A DNA stretch of 16,167 nt from positions 1 through 16,167 of the forward strand of contig DAIRVC010000049.1 in NCBI GenBank assembly GCA_036803025.1. Direction: 5' to 3'. Under the pieces are notes generated by a model, which did not search any database, was not told the origin of the DNA, and saw nothing but the letters and a program-made list of their open reading frames with translations. Below, piece by piece: positions 6,059 to 12,562 of the stretch. This stretch comes from DAIRVC01 sp036803025. Lineage in GTDB: Bacteria; Chloroflexota; Anaerolineae; Anaerolineales; E44-bin32. The stretch's first letter is position 1, and every line of letters starts with the position of its first letter. A program made the translations under genes and the position numbers.

Positions 6059-6499
6059 TCACTTGGCCTTGACGGCGATGGTCTTGGGCTTGAGCTCTTC
6101 AGCCTTGGGCAGCGTCAGGGTCAGGATTCCATTTTCGAAGTCGGCCTTGCCCTTCTCGGCCATCACGACCGTCGGCAGCGGGATGGTCCGGGAGAATGAC
6201 CCAAAGCGCCGCTCACGCAGGTGATAGGTGCTCTCCTTGGTCGACTTCTCTTCCGACACCTCGCCCCGGATGGTCAGGACGTCACCGGTGACGCTGATGT
6301 TGATCTCGTCGGGCTTGACGCCCGGGAGACTGGCCTTGACGATGACCTCCTCATCGGTCTGGTACAGGTCGACGGCCGGTGCGCTCAGCATGCCGCCCGG
6401 GTTCATCCCGCGAGTGAAGGGCTCCTCAAGCATGCGGTCCATCAGCTCGCGCAGGGACATCACTTCCCGAAGCGGCTCCCAGCGGATCATGTTGGACAT
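6059..6499 (-). CDS. Hsp20/alpha-crystallin small heat shock protein
   Basis: A 146-aa ATP-independent holdase chaperone. The N-terminal 40 residues are the usual variable arm (MIRWEPLREVMSLRELMDRM). The alpha-crystallin domain follows with APAVDLYQTDEEVIVKASLPGV, INISVTGDVLTIRGE, RRFGSFSRTIPLP and the hallmark ADFENGILTLTLPK. The C-terminal tail contains an I-x-V motif (IAV) of the sort used for oligomer assembly. The ATG at 6499 has a strong GGGAGG upstream. It lies 110 bases downstream of the OmpR-type regulator on the same strand and could be read through from that operon. I saw no CIRCE operator and no strong promoter in the gap. It ends at its own hairpin terminator. Confidence 0.95.
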   Translation of the reverse strand: MSNMIRWEPLREVMSLRELMDRMLEEPFTRGMNPGGMLSAPAVDLYQTDEEVIVKASLPGVKPDEINISVTGDVLTIRGEVSEEKSTKESTYHLRERRFGSFSRTIPLPTVVMAEKGKADFENGILTLTLPKAEELKPKTIAVKAK

Positions 6500-6609
6500 G
6501 GATACCTCCCTCGTGTCCGAATGTTGTGGCCCGAATCTAGGCAGGTCGCGTCAGAGGCGCGCTATCGGCGCATCAGATCCGCGTTAGAGGCCCAGGGCGG
6601 CGGACAGGC

Positions 6610-7359
6610 TCAGGCGGGCGGTTGGGCGGCGGAGCGGCGGTAATCGACGAAACGGTAGCCGACGCCGCGCTCGGTGAGGATGTACTCGGGGCTGGACGGG
6701 TCGCGCTCGAGCTTCTGGCGCAGGTAGTTGACGTACAGGCGAAGGTAGTGCGTCTCGTCGCGATACTCGTAGCCCCAGACCTTGGCCAACAGCTGGTCGT
6801 GGGGCACGACCCAGCCGGCATTCTGGACCAGGTGATAGAGAAGGCGATACTCCGTCGGGCGTAACTTGACCAGGCGACCCTCGACCCAGACCTCGCGGCG
6901 GTCGAAATCGATCTTCAACCGATCGTCGACCTCGATCAATTCGTGCGCCGGCGCGCCGGGCGACTCGGTCCGCCGCAGCACGGCCCGCACCCGGCTGACG
7001 AGCTCGCGCGGGCTGAAGGGCTTGGTGATGTAGTCGTCGGCGCCCAGCTCCAGGCCGCGCACGCGATCGTCCTCCTCTCCCTTGGCCGTCAGCATGATGA
7101 CGGGGACGCTCGAGACCTCGCGGATCAGGCGCAGGGTCTCGAAGCCGTCCAGGTCCGGCATCATCACGTCCAGCAGGGCCAGATCGGGGAGCTGGTCGCG
7201 CAGCTTGTCGAGCGCCTGCGACCCGGAGGAGGCCTCGATCACCTCGAACCCGTCGTGCTCGAGGTTGAGGCGGATGAAGTGCACCATGCGCGGCTCATCG
7301 TCGACGACCAGGATGCGCCTGCGGTGAGGGGCAGCCGATGACATGCCCGGCCTCGTCAC
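6610..7359 (-). CDS. OmpR/PhoB-family response regulator
   Basis: This 249-aa protein has a receiver domain (acidic Asp20/Asp21, phospho-acceptor Asp64 in ALLDVMMPDLDG, Thr91, Lys113). A winged-helix DNA-binding domain follows (LRPTEYRLLYHLVQNAGWVV, then YLRLYVNYLRQKLERD and YILTERGVGYRF). The family binds direct repeats as phosphorylated dimers. The GTG at 7359 overlaps the TGA of the preceding 80-aa gene (GTGA), so re-initiation is likely. ATG 7344, with GAGG seven bases upstream, is an alternative start that removes five residues. It is the last gene of the kinase-phosphatase-VWA-FHA operon. No histidine kinase accompanies it, so its phosphate source may be an unlinked kinase, a small phosphodonor, or the operon's Ser/Thr kinase; this is inference. 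Confidence 0.95.
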   Translation of the reverse strand: MTRPGMSSAAPHRRRILVVDDEPRMVHFIRLNLEHDGFEVIEASSGSQALDKLRDQLPDLALLDVMMPDLDGFETLRLIREVSSVPVIMLTAKGEEDDRVRGLELGADDYITKPFSPRELVSRVRAVLRRTESPGAPAHELIEVDDRLKIDFDRREVWVEGRLVKLRPTEYRLLYHLVQNAGWVVPHDQLLAKVWGYEYRDETHYLRLYVNYLRQKLERDPSSPEYILTERGVGYRFVDYRRSAAQPPA

Positions 7360-7598
7360 TCGCGTACGAACCCGATCAGCCGCTCTTCTTCGACGGTAGG
7401 CATCACTTCGATGAAATTGATTCGATGCATGGGCCAGATCACCGTGACCACGTTGTTCTGAACGTAGGTCAGGTCCTTGCCGTCCCGTTTGCGCGGGTTG
7501 GTGACCGTAATCGAAACATCGCCCGGGGCGGGGAGCTCCTCCACTTCGGCAACCACCGCATCCTCGCCGGCCAGATGGATCAACACGGTAACGGGCAT
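7356..7598 (-). CDS. Unrecognised 80-aa beta-rich protein
   Basis: I do not recognise this family. The protein is small, soluble and acidic at both ends, with alternating hydrophobic stretches (VTVLIHLA, DVSITVTNP, VVTVIWPMHRINFIEVMP) that suggest a small beta-sandwich or barrel. Between them is a basic turn (NPRKRDGKD). It contains no Cys and no membrane segment. The ATG at 7598 has GAGGAG upstream, overlapping the FHA stop codon; the gap to the FHA gene is nine bases. Its own stop overlaps the GTG of the response regulator. This tight placement makes it a true gene and suggests it works with the FHA protein or the regulator. Confidence 0.8.
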   Translation of the reverse strand: MPVTVLIHLAGEDAVVAEVEELPAPGDVSITVTNPRKRDGKDLTYVQNNVVTVIWPMHRINFIEVMPTVEEERLIGFVRE

Positions 7599-7607
7599 TC
7601 GGCTCCT

Positions 7608-8123
7608 CTATCCGCGGTAGCGGGAGATCAGCTGCAGGCGCAGCCGACCCAGTTGGATGATATCACCATGGCGGACCAGCGTCGGCGTCTGCGTCTCCAG
7701 GCGGCGGCCGTTGATCAGCGTGCCATTGGCGCTTTCCAGATCGACGACGTGCACGCCCTCGGGGTTGAGGCGAATCTCGGCGTGCATGCGCGAGACGCCG
7801 TGTTCGTAGGCGTTGTAGGGCTCGAGATCGACATCCGGGACGATCGCCTGGCCGGCGATGGCCCGGCCGAGGGTGTAGTTCTCACGCCCGATCAGCGAGA
7901 CGATCTCCCCGCTGGAGGCGATGCGCAATCCGAGGATGGCGCCCGACTCGAGGTCCGGGCCTTCAGGCGGCGAGGGCTTGGTGGCTAGGGCGACCGCATC
8001 GATGCGGTCGCGCGGAATGGACATGGTCGGCATGGGCGAGACATGGATCAGGCGCGTCCCGCATTCGCTGCAGTAGAGTGTGCCGACAAACTCAGTGTGC
8101 TTGCAGGCCGGACATTCGATCAT
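7608..8123 (-). CDS. Zinc-ribbon / FHA-domain protein (phosphothreonine reader)
   Basis: The first 25 residues hold a CPAC...CSEC zinc ribbon (Cys4, Cys7, Cys18, Cys21). A polar linker follows, then a C-terminal FHA domain (about 78-165). The FHA motifs are intact: YTLGR (Gly86, Arg87), the phosphothreonine-binding SRMH (Ser111, Arg112, His114), and NGTLING (Asn133, Asn138). FHA domains bind phosphothreonine peptides, so the protein can read the output of the operon's kinase. The ribbon may bind a protein or nucleic acid partner. The ATG at 8123 overlaps the upstream J-VWA stop (ATGA), showing translational coupling. 171 aa in total; no membrane segment. Its partner is not shown by the sequence. 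Confidence 0.93.
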   Translation of the reverse strand: MIECPACKHTEFVGTLYCSECGTRLIHVSPMPTMSIPRDRIDAVALATKPSPPEGPDLESGAILGLRIASSGEIVSLIGRENYTLGRAIAGQAIVPDVDLEPYNAYEHGVSRMHAEIRLNPEGVHVVDLESANGTLINGRRLETQTPTLVRHGDIIQLGRLRLQLISRYRG

Positions 8124-9598
8124 GGCGCACTCGACTTGGGGGGCAGGAGCAGGGCGCGGGTGCCGTACTTCAGCCGCTTCTCGCCCTCGGTGCTCAAGTG
8201 GCGGGTCTGCATCAGTCGCCCGGCCTCACTCAAGGCGGCCTTGGCCAGGTCCCGCTCGCCGGCAGCCAGCAGGTGCGTTGCCAGGTTCTCGAGCCGGCGG
8301 GCCGCCTGGGCGGATTGGCCCAACTCGGCCTCGTGACGCGCCTTCTCCTGCATGCGATACAGCGCGATCAGGTTGAGGGCCGACACGATGTCGGACGGGG
8401 GTGGGCTGGCGTCGGGCTCCTTGGCCAGCGGACAGGCCGCCACGACCGGGACGCGTTGCTCGCCGCCCTGCATCCGGGGAACCTCGCCGACGACGCTGAA
8501 CTGGGCCAGTTTGAGCTCGCGCGCCTCCATCGCCGGGTGAATGACCAGCTCGAGGATCAGGCGGATCGTCCCCTCGCGCGGCAGGTTGCCCAGCATGAGC
8601 GGCAGCGTATCAGCCATTGGCGTGGCATCGGGCAACAAGCGGAACACCGTGCGCAGTTCGACCTGCTGGTTGAAGGCGCCCTCCAGGCGCACGTGGCTGG
8701 CGAATACCTGGCTGAGGGAATCGAACGTGCGCCGCAGCAAGGACGAGACCGTCTTGGGAGTGTCCAGGAACACCGTGGTTCCGCCGGTCCGGCCGGTCAT
8801 GTCATCCAGGAAGCGGTCGTTCCAATCGGCGCCGATGCCGATGCCGCTGATGGTGATGCCCTGCTTGGCAGCCCGGTCGGCCAACTCCAGGCACTGCGCC
8901 TCGTCGCCGTAGGTCCGGCCGTCGGTGATCAGCACCAGGTGGTTGACCCCGTCGCGGCTCAGATGTGCGGTAAGTTCGCTGAGGCCGGTATCCAGGCCGC
9001 GGGCGATTTCCGTCCCGCCGCTGGCCTGGAGCAGGCTGAGCCGGGCGCGCGAAGTGGTCTGATCCTTGGCGTGACTGGGCGAAACGATCACCTCGGCCGT
9101 GTCGCCGAAGGCGACGATCGAGGCGTTGTCCTCGCTCTCGAGTGTGTTCAGGATGGCCTGGGCGGCCGAGCGGACCTGGTCGAGCCGCTGACCGCGCATC
9201 GAAGTCGAACGGTCGATGACCAGGCATAGGTTGACGGGCGGGCGAGGAACGGTCACGCCCGGCGATGGGCTGATGTCGATCAGCAGGTAGTGCACCTGCG
9301 GCTCTTCGAGCTGCAGGATCGTCCGCCGGCTGTGCTGGATGTTGACCTGGAAGACGCCCGCCCGGCTGAGCTCGGTCTCGTATTCGGCCAGCTCGACGTC
9401 ATAGGCGCTGCGCCGTTCCGGATCGGCCAGGACCTCGTAGGCTTTGTTGACGTCCAGGAACAGTTCGGTGTCGCCGGGGCGGACGTTGCGGTCGGGATGT
9501 AGGCGCAGCGCAGACTCGCGGTAGGCGCGCCGTATCTCGTCCAGGCTGGCGTTCCTGGCCACGCCCAGGAGCGCGTAATAGTCGTTCACCACCGGCAA
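8120..9598 (-). CDS. J-domain / von Willebrand factor A fusion protein
   Basis: A 492-aa fusion. Residues 5-68 form a DnaJ-type J domain with the essential HPD (34-36, LRLHPDRN), which in other proteins stimulates Hsp70 ATPase. After a linker, a VWA domain (about 120-300) has a complete MIDAS metal site: Asp129-x-Ser131-x-Ser133, Thr196 (GGTEI) and Asp226 (LITDGRT). A beta-rich region follows (about 300-390) and then a helical C-terminus (about 400-475). There are no DnaJ zinc-finger or substrate-binding domains and no membrane helix, so it is not a normal DnaJ. The start is TTG 9598 with a G-run seven bases upstream; GTG 9592 and 9589 are alternatives. It follows the PP2C gene by 19 bases and overlaps the FHA gene (ATGA). 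Confidence 0.93.
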   Translation of the reverse strand: MPVVNDYYALLGVARNASLDEIRRAYRESALRLHPDRNVRPGDTELFLDVNKAYEVLADPERRSAYDVELAEYETELSRAGVFQVNIQHSRRTILQLEEPQVHYLLIDISPSPGVTVPRPPVNLCLVIDRSTSMRGQRLDQVRSAAQAILNTLESEDNASIVAFGDTAEVIVSPSHAKDQTTSRARLSLLQASGGTEIARGLDTGLSELTAHLSRDGVNHLVLITDGRTYGDEAQCLELADRAAKQGITISGIGIGADWNDRFLDDMTGRTGGTTVFLDTPKTVSSLLRRTFDSLSQVFASHVRLEGAFNQQVELRTVFRLLPDATPMADTLPLMLGNLPREGTIRLILELVIHPAMEARELKLAQFSVVGEVPRMQGGEQRVPVVAACPLAKEPDASPPPSDIVSALNLIALYRMQEKARHEAELGQSAQAARRLENLATHLLAAGERDLAKAALSEAGRLMQTRHLSTEGEKRLKYGTRALLLPPKSSAP

Positions 9599-9617
9599 GT
9601 GTCAGCCCCCCCAGTCT

Positions 9618-10502
9618 CTAGGTCGGAGGGAAGTACACCAAGACGACCGTGATGTTGTCCGGGCCGCCGGCTGTGTTGGCCGCCCGGATCAACTCATCGC
9701 AGGCAGCCTGCGGGTCGCGCGCTTCGCGCACGACTCTGCCGATCTCCTCGTCGGAGACCACCCCCCACAGCCCGTCCGAACACAGCAGCAGGTGCCCGCC
9801 GTGCGGCACGCCATGCGTCTGAACGTCGACCTCCAGATTGGCGCCCTGTCCGATGGCCCGGTAGAGGACATTTCGCTGCGGGTGGTCGGCGGCCTCCTGG
9901 CGCGAAAGCTGCCCGAGCTCGCGCAGGCGCTCGACCAGCGAATGGTCCCGGGTGACGACCTGCAACTGCCCGCCCTGGATGATATAGGCGCGGCTGTCGC
10001 CGACGTGGCCGATGGTCAGGTGATCTCCCAGCAGCAGCACGGCCGTCAGGGTGGTGCCGCCTCCGGGGACGCGGTCGACGACGACATTGTTGGCGTTCTC
10101 GAGCGCCTGGCGGACGGAGTCCTGCAGCGTGGGAGACGGATCGGGCTTGTCGGGATCCAGCAGCGTGAGCAGGCCGTCTTCGGTCAGGCTCTTGGCCACC
10201 GCCCGAGCGGAGACCATGCTGGCCACTTCGCCGGAGCGGTGGCCGCCCATGCCATCGGCCACCAGGAACAGGCCGAAATCAGGGATGGCTTCGGCGCCTC
10301 CGGCCGCGCCCTGGATGATCAGGAGGGCGTCTTCGTTGTGGGTGCGCTCCATCCCGACCGATTGGGCGGAGCCGAGCAGGATATGCTGGCGTCCCTCTGG
10401 GGTGGGGGGCGAAGGCAGGACGCCCGGGTCGAGGGGTGCGGTCTTGGCGCGATCAGGCGGAGCGGATTTCTTGTGGCCGAAGAGGCGCTGCCAGAGGTTC
10501 AT
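9618..10502 (-). CDS. PP2C-family Ser/Thr protein phosphatase
   Basis: This 294-aa protein carries the metal-dependent PPM/PP2C motifs in order: RTHNED (53-58), VADGMGGH (81-88, Asp83), GTTLTAVLL, GHVGDSRAY (165-173), TRDHSLV, LLCSDGLWG (Asp243) and GGPDNITVV (Asp282). All the usual Mn2+/Mg2+-binding Asp residues are present, so it should be active. The first 40 residues form a polar, Pro-rich leader with no membrane segment. The gene begins 37 bases after the kinase-propeller stop codon, and the pair forms a writer/eraser set. Its likely substrates are the autophosphorylated kinase and proteins modified by it. The ATG at 10502 has only a distant GAGG, so part of its translation may depend on the upstream gene. 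Confidence 0.95.
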   Translation of the reverse strand: MNLWQRLFGHKKSAPPDRAKTAPLDPGVLPSPPTPEGRQHILLGSAQSVGMERTHNEDALLIIQGAAGGAEAIPDFGLFLVADGMGGHRSGEVASMVSARAVAKSLTEDGLLTLLDPDKPDPSPTLQDSVRQALENANNVVVDRVPGGGTTLTAVLLLGDHLTIGHVGDSRAYIIQGGQLQVVTRDHSLVERLRELGQLSRQEAADHPQRNVLYRAIGQGANLEVDVQTHGVPHGGHLLLCSDGLWGVVSDEEIGRVVREARDPQAACDELIRAANTAGGPDNITVVLVYFPPT

Positions 10503-10539
10503 GTGTTGGTCGTAGCCTCGTTGTCGTCCATAACCCGGC

Positions 10540-12420
10540 TCAGGTGAGCAGGGCGTAAATGCGGTGGTCGTTGGAGCCGATGTATAGGACGTTGTCGGCG
10601 ATGAAGGGTGTCCCGGTGATCGGCCCGCCGGTCTGGAAGCGCCAGCGTTGGCGGCCGCTGCGGGCGTCGAGGCAGTAAAGCGATCCGTCTACAGAGCCGC
10701 AGTAGACCGAGTCTTCGTGGATGACCGGCGAGCCGGTCACCTGATGCTCGGTCTGGAAGCGCCAGATCTCGCGCGCCGAGCGGGCTTCGACGCAGTAGAT
10801 GTTGCCGTCGGCGCAGCCCACGAACAGGCGCCCCTCGGAGACGGCCGGGCTGGAGATCGACGGCCGGCCCATGCGGAAGCGCCAGGTCATCCAGCCGCCT
10901 TCGGCCTCGATGGCATACAGCGTCCAATCCAGCGAGGCGAAGTAAATGGTGCCCTCCGCGAGGATCGGCGAGGAGGTCACCGCCCGCTTGGCCTTGTAGC
11001 GCCACTTGAGCTCGCCCTTGAAATCCACGCAGTAGAAGTCGCCGCTCTCGCACCCGAAGTACACGCGTTCGTTCTCGATCAGCGGGGTCGAGCGGATCGG
11101 CGCAGCCGCCTCGGTGCGCCAGGCGCGCCGTCCGCTGAGCATGTTGACCACGTGGAGATGGGCGTCATCGGCGCCGAAGAACAAGTGCCCGTGCGAGGTG
11201 GCCGGGGAACAGCGGATCGGCCCCTCGCAGTAGTAGGTCCATACCAGACGGCCGTTGCGCGCGGTGACGGCGTGCATGCGCAGGTCTTCCGAGCCGACGT
11301 AGACCGACTCGTCATCGGCCAGCGGCCGCGTGGCGATGCCCGCCTCGGTGGCGTACTTCCACAGGAAGCGGCCGTCCTTGGCGTCTAGCGCGTACAGGTT
11401 GTTGTCGTAGCAGCCGGCGTATACGGTCCCGTTGTACACGAAGGGCGAGCTGCGCACCTCGTCTTCGCATTCGAAGGACCACAACTCCTCGACTTCGTTG
11501 CGCGGCTTGAGGGCCGTGGAGAGCTGCGCCCCGCTGAGGACTCCGGTCTTGCGCGCCGCCGTCGCCAGCGCCTGGCGCATGGCTTCGGCGCTGGGGAAGC
11601 GGTCCTTGGGATCGTAGGCCAGCGCCGCGGCGACGACCGCCTCGGTCTCGGCCGAGACGCGCGGGTTGAGCTGGCGGATCGGCCGCTCGGAAAACGAGAA
11701 CGGCGCCTCGGCGCGCGGATCGCGCCGGGTGAGCAGATGATGCAGCGTGGCGCCCAGCGCGTAGATGTCGCCGGCGGGCGAGGCCTCACCGCGGTACTGC
11801 TCCGGAGGCGAGTAGCCCTCCGTCCCGATCATGGTCCCCTTCTGACCGGGCTGGAAGACACGGGCGATGCCGAAGTCGATCAGCCGGATCAGATTGTGAT
11901 TGTCGATCATCACGTTAGAGGGCTTCATATCTCGGAAGATGACCGGCTGAGGCTTCTGGTTGTGAAGGTAGGAGAGCACCTCGCAAAGCTGCAGCGCCCA
12001 GGTGACGGCCTGCTCTTCGCTCAGGAAGTCCTCGCTCTCGCGCAGGATGGCTTCGAGGTCTTTGCCCTCGATGAACTCCATGACCAGATACGAGCTGCTT
12101 TCCTGGGAGAAGTAATCGAAAATGCGCGGGATGGCCGGGTGCGAGAGGGTGGCCAGCAGGTCGGCCTCGCGCTCGAAGTTGCGCACGACCATCTCGTGCA
12201 TGGTCGGGTCGGAGGCCAGGTTGAGCATCTCCTTCACCGCCACGAGCTTGGTGACGTTGGGGAAATGCAGATCGCGGCCCTTGTAGACCGAGCTCATCCC
12301 GCCGCTGCCCAGGATGCCCAGAATCAAGTAGCGATCCTGAAGGGTTACCCCAGGCTGCAACTGACCGAGCTGTCCGGTCTCGCCTTCTTTCCCTTCCAGG
12401 GTACGCGTGATCCTGCGCAT
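10540..12420 (-). CDS. Soluble Ser/Thr kinase fused to an eight-blade PQQ-type beta-propeller
   Basis: From ATG 12420 the protein has 626 aa. The kinase domain (about 30-290) shows GSGGMSSVY, AVK Lys63, Glu85, FRDMKPSN (162-169; Phe replaces the usual His of HRD), DFG (182-184) and GTEGYSPPEQ. About 20 residues later comes a propeller (about 312-626). It has eight repeats of about 40 aa built on 'W-x-[FY]', 'SSP', 'VY.G..D..LYALDA..G', as in PQQ-binding or PQQ-like blades. No transmembrane helix separates the halves, so the propeller is cytosolic. An in-frame GTG at 12477 would place the promoter -10 inside the coding region, so the downstream ATG (with GGAA upstream) is preferred. First gene of the operon. 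Kinase-PQQ fusions are known, for example AfsK. The propeller's ligand is unknown. Confidence 0.93.
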   Translation of the reverse strand: MRRITRTLEGKEGETGQLGQLQPGVTLQDRYLILGILGSGGMSSVYKGRDLHFPNVTKLVAVKEMLNLASDPTMHEMVVRNFEREADLLATLSHPAIPRIFDYFSQESSSYLVMEFIEGKDLEAILRESEDFLSEEQAVTWALQLCEVLSYLHNQKPQPVIFRDMKPSNVMIDNHNLIRLIDFGIARVFQPGQKGTMIGTEGYSPPEQYRGEASPAGDIYALGATLHHLLTRRDPRAEAPFSFSERPIRQLNPRVSAETEAVVAAALAYDPKDRFPSAEAMRQALATAARKTGVLSGAQLSTALKPRNEVEELWSFECEDEVRSSPFVYNGTVYAGCYDNNLYALDAKDGRFLWKYATEAGIATRPLADDESVYVGSEDLRMHAVTARNGRLVWTYYCEGPIRCSPATSHGHLFFGADDAHLHVVNMLSGRRAWRTEAAAPIRSTPLIENERVYFGCESGDFYCVDFKGELKWRYKAKRAVTSSPILAEGTIYFASLDWTLYAIEAEGGWMTWRFRMGRPSISSPAVSEGRLFVGCADGNIYCVEARSAREIWRFQTEHQVTGSPVIHEDSVYCGSVDGSLYCLDARSGRQRWRFQTGGPITGTPFIADNVLYIGSNDHRIYALLT

Positions 12421-12453
12421 GCTGTTCCGACTGGGATGGGCTGAATTTGCGAG

Positions 12454-12481
12454 ATTATAGCATGAGTAGATTCGCACGCAA
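12454..12481 (-). promoter_or_regulatory. Main promoter of the kinase-PP2C-VWA-FHA operon
   Basis: On the minus strand TTGCGT (12481-12476), a 16-base spacer and a perfect TATAAT (12459-12454) preceded by TGC (extended -10). Transcription would start near 12447, about 27 bases before ATG 12420. Confidence 0.75.
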
Positions 12482-12544
12482 CCGGCCGGGGGGTCAGGGG
12501 ACCCCGAGTACCAGCCGCGGGTGAGGCTGAGCAGACCGGCGTGC

Positions 12545-12550
12545 TATACT
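12545..12550 (+). promoter_or_regulatory. Extended -10 element for hemW
   Basis: TGCTATACT gives an extended -10 with the core at 12545-12550. GTGAGG at 12521-12526 (18-base spacing) is a weak -35. Transcription would start near 12557, only about six bases before the ATG. Confidence 0.55.
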
Positions 12551-12562
12551 GCCGGGCCAGCG

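Noticed and set aside
5096..6199. 367-aa plus-strand frame over the LuxR regulator and Hsp20
   Set aside because: It has no start signal or domain and is the antisense shadow of two well-recognised genes and a terminator.
6500..6609. CIRCE operator or heat-shock promoter before Hsp20
   Set aside because: No TTAGCACTC-type inverted repeat is present. TAGATT on the minus strand (6534-6539) lacks a -35 partner.
8078..9229. 383-aa plus-strand frame opposite J-VWA
   Set aside because: Composition is Gly/Gln/Arg/His-rich without motifs; the minus strand encodes intact J, VWA and coupled FHA genes.
6610..12477. SigB-type partner-switch or type VI secretion phosphosignalling locus
   Set aside because: PP2C, kinase and FHA occur in both, but no STAS/RsbW-like proteins, sigma factor or secretion genes are seen here.
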